Part shown: one piece after another, positions 36,386-47,000 of the stretch | How positions within the stretch are numbered: position 1 is the first letter of the stretch | How the letters are laid out: each line of letters begins with the position of its first letter | Assembly: GCA_030446715.1 (NCBI GenBank) | Contig: JAUJMU010000002.1 | Location: 32,672-96,671, forward strand | Source: Cytophagales bacterium | GTDB lineage: Bacteria; Bacteroidota; Bacteroidia; Cytophagales; 172606-1 | DNA: 64,000 bases | Direction: 5' to 3' | Notes under the pieces: generated by a model | What the model saw: the letters and a program-made list of their open reading frames with translations, nothing else | Database searches by the model: none | Told to the model about the DNA's origin: nothing | Program-made: the position numbers and the translations under genes

Positions 36386-36942
36386 GTAATGATTTCTAAT
36401 CTCCCTGTCTTACTTTTGGCCCAAATCGGGAGTTGCAACCTCAGGTGTGAGTATTACAGGAAGGGGGATCCTTGGATTTGCCCGCCGCCTGAAAAACCCG
36501 GGACGTACACAGGAAGAAAAGACTGAATTTTAGGAATGTCTGCCAAGGTTCAAAGCTGTGTTGAATTCAGCTGCTGTGGAAAAGACAGCAGACGCCGTAA
36601 CGGCTTCCGCTATCGCTGACGGCATTGTCTGTCAAGCCACCATTTTTAAAATCACCGGTAAAAGTTACCGGGAGAAGAATTATCTTAAAACAGACAACAA
36701 CCCAGGGAGCCGCCAGGGGAAAATCAATACCCTTTCAGCTGTTATTGATTGCCTGATCCAAACATATTATTCAACTATTGTTGTACCACAATGGTGGCAG
36801 GATTTTGGTGAGAACAAGTGGCTTTTGTTGATGATTAAAATGTGTTGCTGCCGGCGACAGATATACTATCAGTCTAGTAACGAAGATGCCTGCCAGCAGG
36901 ATAGCTACGGGTAGAGGCGAGGGGCTATACTAGCTGTTTACA
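36386..36942 (+). other. Gap holding a probable IstB remnant
   Basis: Within the frame 36558-36914, nt ~36600-36683 read TASAIADGIVCQATIFKITG then KSYREKN, which resembles the C-terminus of IstB, the IS21 ATP-binding helper. The rest of the frame and the gap show nothing recognisable. Supports a scrapyard of transposition genes here. Confidence 0.4.
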
Positions 36943-37173
36943 ATGTTTTCAGTTGTGATCACCAGCTCCTCAAATCAGCTTGTCAGGCAGTTTTTCTTCC
37001 GATCGCTGCCGGAAGCCCGCCAGTACTTTGAGCGTGTTGTCCGGGAAAAACCATTTGGACAGGGGCACGTCCGGCTGATCGATAAACAGGATTATTGCCA
37101 CAGCTTCTTACCTGACACCTGCTTTATGGATTATGCGACAGGTAAGAAGCCCGGAAGGCAGGCCGGCATCTGA
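36943..37173 (+). CDS. 76-residue protein of an unnamed family, copy B
   Basis: Same length as the protein at 31978-32208 and clearly homologous: MFSVVIT, LVRQFFF, LPEARQYFERV, RLIDKQDYCHSFLPDTC. The surrounding DNA differs, so this is not a block duplication. Small, soluble, Arg/Tyr-rich. Function unknown. It sits just upstream of a large decayed histidine kinase gene. Confidence 0.7.
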   Translation: MFSVVITSSSNQLVRQFFFRSLPEARQYFERVVREKPFGQGHVRLIDKQDYCHSFLPDTCFMDYATGKKPGRQAGI

Positions 37174-37354
37174 ATGTATACAAAATACGGGCTATTCTTC
37201 ATAGGCGGCCTTCCTGCCACTACCTTCTGTTCAAGCAGTTGCTCAACCACGCAATGGAAGTAATCCGGCCATGTTATGGGATAAAATTCAGCTTTTCTGC
37301 CCCCTGTTGCGTTGAAAGAAGGGCAGATGGCCTGCATGCCCTGCCCATATCAAG

Positions 37355-40300
37355 ATGAAACAATCTGCCATACTCCCGGAAGCAGTACTGAAAGCTTTTG
37401 AAACAGTACCCGACCTGTATTTGATTCTTTCCCCGGATCTGATTATTCTCACCGCTTCGGATGCCTATCTTAAAGCTACGCTTACTACCCGGGAAACGAT
37501 CAGGGGGAAGTACCTGTTTGAGGCATTTCCCGATAATCCGGCCACTCCTGCGGCCCGTGCTACTGGCAACCTGCACGCCTCCCTCCGGCAGGTAATCTCG
37601 ACGAAAGAGCCGCACCAGATGGCCTTGCAACACTATGACGTGCCGCTGCCATCAGCAACGGGGCGAGGGGTTTGCCGAGAAATACTGGCTGCCGCTCAAT
37701 ACCCCCGTACTTGACGGGGAAGGTCAGGTGCACTACCTCATTCACAAGGTGGAGGAAGTAACCCGGCAGCAGCAGACGGAGGCGGACTTAAGGGAAGAAC
37801 ACCGCCGCCTGAAGGGAAGCCCAGGCCATCGGGCATATCGGTTCATTTGAGTGGACGCCGGGAACCCGGACCGTCAGCTGGTCGGATGAACTCTACCGCA
37901 TCAACGGCCTGGAGCCGCAAAGTAAAGTCCTCACGCTGGAGGAAACCGATCAGTTTATCCATCCTGATGACCTGCCGGCCCTGCAGGTGGTTAAGCAACA
38001 ATCCTTGCAAAAGGCCGGCTCCTTCCGTCATCAGCACCGCATTATCCGGGCAGATGGGGTAGTGCGATGGGTGAATCACGCCTTTGAAAGCCTGCCCGAC
38101 CAGGCGGGCAAAGTAGTCCGCATCCGGGGCGTCATACAGGACATCACTGACTATAAACAGGCACAGCTAACAGTAAAGCAAAAACAGCAGCTCCTTGAGG
38201 CGACAATGGACAGCTCCCCGGATATGATCCAGGTGTTTGAAGCCCTGCGCAATGAGAGCGGCGAAATTGTTGACTTTATCTGGATCGTGAACAATCATGC
38301 CTCCCAAAAAATCTATGGGGACGTGATCGGCAAAAGCCTGCTCCAGTTAAACCCCGGCGTGAAGCAGGAAGGCATTTTTGACGCTTTCCGGCAGGTGGTG
38401 GAAACCGGCATTCCCGATGTTTCCGAAAGGCATTATGTACACGAACAATTTAAAGGCTGGTTTCAGCAATCGGTAGTGAAGTTGAATGATGGGGTAGTGA
38501 CTACCACTACTGACATAACGGGTCGCAAAACTGCCGGGCAGCAGTTGCTCCGGGCGAAGGAAGAACTGGCCAGGCGGGCTACGAAAAAATACCTTGAGCT
38601 GCTGGAGTCCATTGAGCAGGGCTTCTGCACCATCAGTGTCAAGTATAGACCTGCGGCGAAATAAACCGCTGATAATCAACGATATAAATCAATAGATTTC
38701 TACTCAAACACGTGATTTGCAGTATCATTTCTAATAAATATGCACCCGCATTTATCTTAACTTGCTGTTTTACAGGGATTTATTTCGCCGCAGGTCTTAT
38801 GATGAGAAAGACAAGCCCATCGACTACCAATTTCTGGAAGTAAGCCCTTCGTTCGAGCATCAGACCGGTATCAAAGACGGGGCCGGCCGGTGGATGCGGG
38901 AGATTGCCCCTGACCAGGACGCGTTCTGGTTTGAAACCTACGGCCGGATTGCCAAGGACCGGAAAGGGGAGCGATTTGAATACTTTTCCACCCCGCTGGC
39001 CCGCTGGTGGAGTGTGTATGCCTTCCCCATCGATGCGCCCGAACAGCGGCGAATCGGTGTGCTGTTCAACGACATTACTGAACGCAAAACACGGGAACAG
39101 CAACAAGCATTCCTGCTCCAATTTTCTGATACGCTACGGACGGATTCGAACGTTGATGCGGTAGCAAACCGTTCACTGCAAATGCTTTCTGAGCATCTAA
39201 GGCTCGACCGCTGTTACGTCGGAGTTTACCAACTCGCCGATGACCACGGCGAGTTCCCCTATCAGGTAGGAAACGACCGGGTGCCGCCAATGCCAGACTC
39301 CGTTCGCCTGTCCGATTTCCCGGATGCTTTGCAGGTTGCCTTTCACCGGACGCTGGTGATTGAAGACGTAGCGAAGGCAGAAGGACTGACCGATACAGAT
39401 AGAAAAAACCTCGGCGCTCTTGGCCTGTGTGCTCTTGTAGCCGCAAGCTTGCGCAGTGGTGAGGCCAATCCTTTATGGTCAATCGTCGCCGTCTCGGCGA
39501 GTCCCCGCCACTGGACGTTAAGTGAGATCAAATTGATAGAAGAAGTGACCGAACGCACCTGGGCTGCCATAGAAAGAGTGAAAGCCGATGAAACATTACG
39601 CAAGTCCGAAGAGCAGTTCCGCCGGGCGCTTAAAGAGGCGCCCATTCCCGTGATCATGCACGCCCAAGATGGCCAGGTGCTCCAGATCAGCCGCACCTGG
39701 ACCGAACTCACGGGTTACTTGCCCGAAGAGGTACCTACCTTTGACGGCTGGCTCGCGGAGGCCTACGGCGAAGGGGCCGACTCGGTTCGCCGCCACATGC
39801 AGGCGTTGTTTCGGGGCCAGGCGCGTACGATGAACATTGATTTTCCGGTCCTTACCCGCTACAACGGGCTTCGGCACTGGAGCTTCAGCGCCTCCTCGCC
39901 GGGCACGCTCAGCGACGGCCGCCGCTTCATCGTGGGCATGGCCGTCGACATCACCGAACGCAAGCAGGCTCAGGAGCAGCTCCAGGCATTTAACCAGCGC
40001 CTGGAAAGGCAGGTGACCGAGCGGACACAGGCCCTCAAAGAGAGCCACGATTTGCTGCAATCGGTTTTTGACACCACCCTGTTCAGCATGGTCGTTGTCA
40101 AAGCCCGGCGGGACGAAGGAGGAGCCATTACTGACTTCGGCATCCAGGTAGTCAATCGGCAACTTGTAAAGCTGACGGGCCGCACCGACCTGGTGGGTAA
40201 TTTATTGGGGGAGCTCTACCCGGGCATCAGAGAGAAGGGCTTGTTTGCCCTGATGCTACAGGTGATAGAGACGGGTGAGCCCGCCCAAACCGAGTACTAC

Positions 40301-41467
40301 TACGGGCACGAGGGCTTTGACGCCTGGTTTACGTCCACGTTTGTGAAAATGGATGACGGCTTGCTGGTCACTAACCTGGACATTACCGCCCGCAAAGAGG
40401 CCGAAATGGAAAACGAAAAACACCTCCAGATCTTGAAGCAATCCGAAGAGGTAGACCACATGGGCAGCTGGGCCTACGACATGGGCAGCGGGCAATTTAC
40501 CTAGAGCGAAGGCATATACCACCTGTTCGGACTGCCCAAAGGCAGTCCGATAGGTCCGGGTATCTACCTGGATTACGTTATCGAAGAAGACCGGCCCGTG
40601 GCCGAAAAAATCGTACGCCATTTGCAGGAAAGCCCGCACCCGCTGGAAGAAACCTTGCGCATTGCCGTTGACGGCAAGAAACTTACCCTCAAGATTAAAG
40701 CCATTGTCATGCCGGGCGAGCAGGGGCAGCCCTTGAAGGTGCTGGGCGTGGACCTGGACATCAGTGAACTCAAACGCCTGGAGGGGGAAAACCTCCACAT
40801 GCGCCTGCAGCAGCAACAAGCCTTACTGAATGCCATTCTGGAGGCCCAGGAAGAAGAACGAAGAAGAATATCCGAATCGCTCCACAACGGGGTGGGCCAG
40901 CTTCTCTACGCCACCAAGCTCAACCTGGCCGGGGTGAACCTGGATGCGCTCCCGGCCCGCAAGCCGCAGGTGGAAGCATCACTCCAAAAAACGGATGCCT
41001 TGCTTACTGAGGCCATCGTGGAGACCCGGCGGGTCTCCCACGAACTGGTGCCCGTGCTGCTCAAGGACTTTGGCTTCCAGAAAGCCATCGGGGAGTTCTG
41101 TAGCCGCTTTCAGGGAACCGGCATCCGGATTGATTGCCACTGCTTCCCGGAACGCTTGCCGCTGCCGCTGGAAACGGCTCTTTACCGCATGGCCCAGGAA
41201 CTGGTCAACAACATCGTCAGGCATTCGGGGGCCACCCGGGGCCGGTTAGAGATAATCCGGGATAAGGATATTGTCTACCTGGAAGCCCAGGACAATGGCA
41301 AAGGTATAGCCCTGGAGGCGCAGCGGGGTCAGAAGCCGGGCAAGGGCATTGGCCTGAGTACGATCCGGGACCGGGCCGAGTTACTGGGAGGCAGCGTAGA
41401 GATTGACTCCACTCCGGAGAAAGACACTTTGGTTACCATCTGTCTGCCGCTCAGGAAAGGCACATAA
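37355..41467 (+). pseudogene. Multi-PAS/GAF histidine kinase, heavily decayed
   Basis: A cytoplasmic PAS-PAS-PAS-GAF-PAS-PAS-PAS kinase with a C-terminal HisKA_3/HATPase (RRRISESLHNGVGQ, AQDNGKGI), closely similar to the end of the intact kinase at 44052. Lesions: a frameshift near 37660; a +1 slip near 37815 (CTGAAGG to CTGAAGGG) inside EEHRRLKEAQAIG; a 151-bp MITE at 38647-38797; and an in-frame TAG at 40502-40504 where the paralogue has Trp (FSWSEG). Between lesions the frame is clean, so decay is recent. The frame after the stop, from 40505 to 41467, still encodes an intact catalytic core. Confidence 0.9.
38647..38797. mobile_element. 151-bp MITE inserted in the kinase pseudogene
   Basis: Terminal inverted repeats AGACCTGCGGCGAAATAAA (19 bp, perfect) with an AT-rich interior and no coding capacity. 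It is flanked by TAT on both sides (38644-38646 and 38798-38800). Removing 154 bases rejoins ISVKY to DEKDKPIDYQFLEV in one frame, which proves insertion into a PAS domain. Confidence 0.92.
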
Positions 41468-41650
41468 AGGGCTCCCAGACCGGGTCATTGCGGGCAATAA
41501 CAATCCGGGGTTGTCAGGGGCATGCCGTAGGCTTTAAAATAAAGCGTATTGTTCAGTGCCATTTGTCCGTAGCCATAAGTGAGCTTGCCGCCGTTGGGGC
41601 GAAGGCCCGCCCTGCCGCATCAGAGGCAGGAACCATTCTGTCAACGGGAC

Positions 41651-41883
41651 TCTGAAAGCAGGAGAAAAGTGCTTCTTGCCGATGACCACCCGCTGGTGAG
41701 GGAAGCCCTGGCTCCGGGGCCGGGTAATTCAGGTATCCGGGTTGAACCGGCAGGACAAGCCGCTTGCGGAGAAGAAGCCCTCCGGTTACCCGCCCACCGC
41801 AGGCGGAGGTGGTCTTACCCGGCGTGAGCATGCCGGGAATGAATGGCCGGGAGACGGTCCGTGCCATCGCTGCCGCTGAATGA
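41651..41883 (+). pseudogene. Receiver-domain remnant of a LuxR-type response regulator
   Basis: Reads RRKVLLADDHPLVREAL, then a frameshift near 41805, then EVVLPGVSMPGMNGRETVRA to a stop. This mirrors the receiver start of the intact regulator at 49042 (VLLADDHKLVRDGL, VVLMDIDMPQMNG). The phospho-acceptor Asp position reads Gly and the HTH is absent. It was probably the partner of the decayed kinase just upstream. Confidence 0.75.
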
Positions 41884-41885
41884 AA

Positions 41886-42253
41886 AACTGGAGCCTACCG
41901 CTAAGGCGGCCAGATTGGGAAGCGGTACCTGGAAGCCGGATGGCTGCCCCATAGACGGAGGCAACCTTTCGGTAGATGCCCGGGGAAAAGTAACGACTGC
42001 CTGAATGCGGGAAGGAAAAGTATTCGTATCCCGCCCGGCAGAACCTGAGCGGTTGATCGCTCCCGGCCGCAATCCCGTAGCGACTACCTATCATAATGGA
42101 CGAATGGTCGTATGGAACACACGGGAGAAGGTGCTTCTACTGACCAATACGGCCGAAAAGCCCATCTCTATGGGCAATGGCAGCTACCCGCAGGTGTCGC
42201 TGAATGGGGACGGTACCCGTGTGATGGCTTGCTGGGAAGGAAATAAAGGATAA
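41886..42253 (+). pseudogene. C-terminal fragment of a BNR/sialidase-like repeat protein
   Basis: Reads LGSGTWKPDGCPIDGGNLSV, a TGA at 42002-42004 (expected Trp), then MREGKVFVSRPAEPERLI, TYHNGRMVVWNTREKV and PQVSLNGDGTRVMACWEG. Repeated short beta-strand motifs suggest a propeller-type exported protein. The N-terminus is missing and the frame is broken by the stop, so it is a remnant. Family assignment is tentative. Confidence 0.5.
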
Positions 42254-42907
42254 ATTGTATATAAATCGCTATTGATGCGAATAACGGGCTAAAATGAACA
42301 AGCGGCTTTCCAGGATCTGTTTTATCGTTTCGGACAAAACACTACAGAAATGGACTGGAAAGACCGCCTGATAAGTTTATACTTTCATGTTTGTGACGCT
42401 TTTAAAGCAGGAGTAGTGCAGCATACCCAAAGACATAGTATGGGGTTCGCCGGTAAAAGTGGAGGAAGGGAAAAGAGTATATTCCACGCTCTAACCCACT
42501 TTGGGACTCCTATCCTAAAATATAGGTTAAGAACAGAGCATACTCTATCTATCAAAAACCGTTACACAAAAGGTTCCAGTACTGAGAGGAAGTGAGAAGT
42601 CCTGCTTCTTTCTGTCCCCGGCCGGGATGCGTCTCAGAATGGGTGCTATTGTATAACCATTTATAAGGCAATAATCTGGCTCTAAGGCCATTGCGTCTTT
42701 TTGATTGGTTTAACCGGGCTCAGGTAAAGACAGACTGCTTAAAGATTCTTCCTAACTTGAAAGAGTTCTTCTACTGCCAGCTTGTTTTGCTTAGCAGGTA
42801 ACCATATAGGTATCGGGCTTGCGCGGTTTTTTCCAGTACTGCCCCGCTTAAGTTGCTTGTAGTATGGGTACCTGATTTTCTTATCGACCTGTCGTAAACT
42901 TCTACTA
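42254..42907. other. Gap with a possible IS982 transposase remnant
   Basis: The frame 42350-42595 starts MDWKDRLISLYFHVCDAF, which resembles the N-terminus of IS982-type transposases, then loses similarity. No catalytic residues are present. The remaining ~300 bases before cheB show nothing I can name. Confidence 0.35.
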
Positions 42908-43954
42908 GTGGAAAAGAGAAATATCATCGTCATTGGCGCCTCTGCGGGAGGTTTTGAGGCCATCAAGCAACTTACCGCCGCCCTGCCGGCCGATCTTGAT
43001 GCCGCTATTTTTATCGTATGGCATATGTCGCCCGATGTAACGGGCATATTGCCGCAGGTGATCAACCGGAAAAAAACGTTGCTGGCCACCAATGCTATTG
43101 ATAACGAACCTATTGTTGCCAACCGGATTTACGTAGCCCCGCCCGACCGGCACCTGTTGCTGGAGCAGGGCTTCCTGCGCATTACCAGGGGACCTAAAGA
43201 AAACCGTTTCCGGCCCGCCGTCGATCCTTTGTTTCGTTCCGCCGCCTACATCTACGGCGCCCGGGTCATCGGCATTGTATTATCCGGCGCATTGGATGAC
43301 GGGACTTCCGGCTTATGGACGATCAAAAACCGGGGAGGCATCGCCATCGTGCAGGAACCGGCCGAAGCAGAAGTACCCTCAATGCCCGAAAACGCCATCG
43401 CCGCCGTGGAGGTAGACTACCGGTTGTCCATCGCCGAAATGGTTCCCCTGATTATTCGCCTGACGAGCGAACGCGTTCATGAAGTCAACCACATTGATAT
43501 GGAAGAGCAAAAAAAGACCGACATGGAAGTAGCCATCGCCCGGCAGGACCACGCCCTGGAGCAAAGGGTGCTCGATGTGGGCAAGCTGACGCCTTATGCG
43601 TGTCCGGAATGTCACGGCGTGTTGTCAGCCATTACCGATGGTCCCATCATTCGCTACCGGTGCCACACGGGTCACGCCTATTCGGCCGACAGCCTGCTGA
43701 CTACCATCACCGAAAAAATTGAAGACACGTTATGGAGTGCCATCCGGGGCGTAGAGGAAAGTATACTGCTGCTCAACAACCTGGGCGACCACTACGCCGA
43801 AAAAAACCAACCCAAGGTGGCTGCTATGTATTTTAAGAAGGCCAAAGAAGCAGAAAGCCGGGCAGACCTGGTACGCCAGACGGTTTTCAGCCATGAGCAT
43901 TTAACCACTACCCGCATCAGTAAGCAAGCCCACGAAGAAGAGGAGGGCAAGTGA
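42908..43954 (+). CDS. CheB-type protein-glutamate methylesterase with a C-terminal Cys/His extension
   Basis: 348 residues, GTG start. The CheB domain (about 5-190) has no N-terminal receiver domain. The catalytic triad is visible: Ser12 in GASAGG, His39 in WHMSP and Asp131 in LSGALDDGTSG. The C-terminal ~120 residues contain CPECHG at about 231 and CHTGHAYS at about 249, a possible zinc site, then a helical tail. Such proteins occur outside chemotaxis operons beside CheB-CheR-PAS kinases, as here (98 bases upstream). It may demethylate a partner modified by the neighbouring CheR domain. Confidence 0.9.
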   Translation: MEKRNIIVIGASAGGFEAIKQLTAALPADLDAAIFIVWHMSPDVTGILPQVINRKKTLLATNAIDNEPIVANRIYVAPPDRHLLLEQGFLRITRGPKENRFRPAVDPLFRSAAYIYGARVIGIVLSGALDDGTSGLWTIKNRGGIAIVQEPAEAEVPSMPENAIAAVEVDYRLSIAEMVPLIIRLTSERVHEVNHIDMEEQKKTDMEVAIARQDHALEQRVLDVGKLTPYACPECHGVLSAITDGPIIRYRCHTGHAYSADSLLTTITEKIEDTLWSAIRGVEESILLLNNLGDHYAEKNQPKVAAMYFKKAKEAESRADLVRQTVFSHEHLTTTRISKQAHEEEEGK

Positions 43955-44051
43955 GGTGCCGCTCAACGCAGCGGGTCTCATACCAATCAGCCGTCTACCT
44001 TTTCCAGCGGGTAAAAAGTCCATGCAGGGTTCAGGCTAAAAGAAAAAGGTA

Positions 44052-47000
44052 ATGGAAATAAATAAATTTTCTGATTTTCTCACCCAAAAGCCGCGCGGCT
44101 TTCTCATTGTCGGCCTGGGGGCGTCGGCCGGTGGCATTCAGGCCCTTAGACAATTTTTTGAGCACGTGCCCGAGGACTCTCACATGGCCTACGTGGTGAT
44201 TCTGCATCTTTCACCGGACCACGACAGCCAACTGGCGCAGGTACTTCAGGCGGTGACCATCCTTCCCGTTACCCAGGTGACGGAAAAGGTAAAAATTGAG
44301 CCGGATCATATCTACGTGGTGCCTCCCAATCAGCACCTGATCATGGAGGAAGACTTTATTGTGCCTTCGGTCAATGTGTATACGGAAGAGCGGCGCGCCC
44401 CCGTAGATATCTTTTTCCGGACGCTGGCCGATTCTCACGGCCCCCGTGCCGTTAGTGTGATTTTATCCGGCACGGGCGCTAACGGTTCGATGGGGTTAAA
44501 ACGGGTAAAAGAAGGGGGCGGTGCTGCCTACGTGCAAAATCCCCGCGAGGCGGAATTCAATGAAATGCCCCGCAACGCGATTGCGACCGAGCTGATTGAT
44601 GAAGTACTGCCGGTAGCCCAGATCCCTGGCCACATCATTGCTTACCGCAATAGCCTGAGCACCGTTGAAATTGCCGTGGAGGCCGCCCAGCCGCCCGAGC
44701 CGCAACTGCAGGCCCTGCGCGGCATCCTTACGCAATTGCGCCTGCGCACCGGTCACGATTTTTCCAATTACAAACGGCCCACGCTCCTGCGGCGGGTTGA
44801 ACGCCGCATCAACGTCCGCGATTTGCCCGACCTGCCGAGCTACGCGGCCTTTTTGCAGGAGAATATCGAGGAGAGCAGCGCCTTGCTGAAGGATTTGCTG
44901 ATCTCAGTCACCAATTTCTTCCGGGACAAAAAGCCTTTTGCCGCCCTGGAAGGGGATGTCTTCCCGGCCCTCTTCCGGGATAAGCATTCCGAGGACGAAG
45001 TAAGAATATGGGTCGCCGGTTGCGCCACCGGGGAGGAAGCCTATTCCCTGGCCATGCTGGTTGCCGAACGAACGATAGGGGTACTGGATGCCCCTAAAGT
45101 ACAGATATTTGCCACCGACCTGGATGAAGCCGCCATTGCGGCGGCCCGGGAGGGTCTTTACACGCTCAACGATGCCGCCGATGTTTCGGCCGAACGGCTG
45201 CAGCGTTTCTTTAAAAAAGAAGGTGATCGCTACCGGGTCATCCGCGAGATCCGGGAAATGATCCTGTTTGCCAATCACAACTTTTTAAAAGATCCCCCTT
45301 TTTCGCGCCTGGACCTGGTGAGTTGTAGAAACGTGCTCATCTACCTCAACGCCTCGGCGCAGGAACGGATCATGGAAACGTTTCATTTCGCTTTAAAACC
45401 GGGCAGCTACCTGTTTCTGGGTTCGGCCGAGTCGGTGGACGGCGCCAGCGACCTGTATGCCACGGTGAGCCGGGAGAACCGGATCTACCAGGCCCGCCAG
45501 GCCACCATTCGTCAGTACCCGGTGCCCGAATCGGTACCTCGCAAGCTCCCCAAGCAGCCGCCCGCCGTCAAGCCCAACGAAGGGGAAACCCGTCCGCCAA
45601 ACCGTCTTTCTTTCGGGGAGTTGCACCAGAAACTGCTGGAACAATACGCGCCTCCCTCCCTGGTGGTAAACGAGGAATACGACATCGTGCACATGTCGGA
45701 AAAAGTAGGCGGCTTTCTTGAACTTTCGGGCGGGGAGCCCACCAAAAACCTGCTCAAACTGGTTAAGCCCGACTTAAGGCTGGAACTCCGGTCAGCCCTC
45801 TACCAGGCCCTGCAAGGGCAAACGGCCATTGAAGCCAGGAATGTAGGCTGGACTAACAATGGGCAGCGGGAGTCGGTAACCATCCACGTAAAACCGGTAA
45901 CCAAACCGGAAGACCCGGCAAAAGGCTTCCTGCTGGTCCTTTTTGAACCGCAGGAGCCGGAGCAAAACCAGCAAAAGGCAGTGCTGGCGGCCGATGAGAC
46001 AATCGCCCGGCAGTTGGAAGAAGAACTGATTGGGGTGAAAGCCCAGTTAAGACTCAGCGATGAGCAGCACGAATACCAGGCCGAAGAGTTAAAGGCGTCC
46101 AACGAGGAATTGCAGGCCATGAACGAAGAGTTGCGCTCGGCCGCCGAAGAACTCGAAACCAGTAAGGAAGAACAGCAATCGATCAACGAAGAGTTGCGCA
46201 CGGTAAACCAGGAGCTGAAGGTAAAGATCGAGGAGATAAGCATTACCAGCAACAATTTGCAGAACCTGATCAATTCGGCGGATGTAGCCACCATTTTCCT
46301 CGACCGCGCTTTCTGCACCCGGTTCTATACCCCGGCGGCGCGGCAAATTTTCAACCTCATTCCTTCCGACTACGGCCGCCCCATCTCGGACATCACCCAC
46401 CGGCTGGAAAACGGCAATTTGCTGCCCGACGCCCAGACCGTGCTCGAAAAGCTAACGGGTATTGAACGGGAGGTAATGACAACCGACCAGCGGGCTTTCA
46501 TGATGCGGATGTTACCTTACCGCACCACGGAGGACCGGATCAATGGGGTGGTGATCACGTTTTTTGACATTACCCTGCGTAAACAGGCGGAAAAAGCGTT
46601 GCTTGGGTCCCAGCAACGCTTACGGTTGCTCATTGAGAGTGCCAGGGACTACGCCATCCTTTCCATTGATACCCAAAGACAGGTAGTAAGCTGGAGCAGT
46701 GGGGCGCAAACCATGTTCGGGTACGGGGAAGCCGACATTATCGGCAAATCCGGTGACCTTATTTTCGTCCCGGAAGACCGCGACCAAAAGGTGCCGGAGT
46801 GGGACGCGCAGACGGCAGAAAAAGAAGGGCGGGCCGAAAATGAGCGCTTGCACCTGCGCCAGGATGGTTCCCGCTTCTGGGGCTCGGGTATTACCCGTCC
46901 GTTGAGTGATGAAGAGGGCAAGACCATTGGCTTCGTAAAAATAATTCGGGATCTGACCGAGCACAAGCAAGCCCAGGAGGATTTGCGCCAGGCGGAGGAG

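Noticed and set aside
37131..37337. Minus-strand frame over the end of the 76-residue copy B gene
   Set aside because: Antisense shadow; the plus-strand gene is supported by its paralogue.
42739..43122. 127-codon minus-strand frame across the start of cheB
   Set aside because: It overlaps the well-supported CheB gene antisense and has no recognisable domain of its own.
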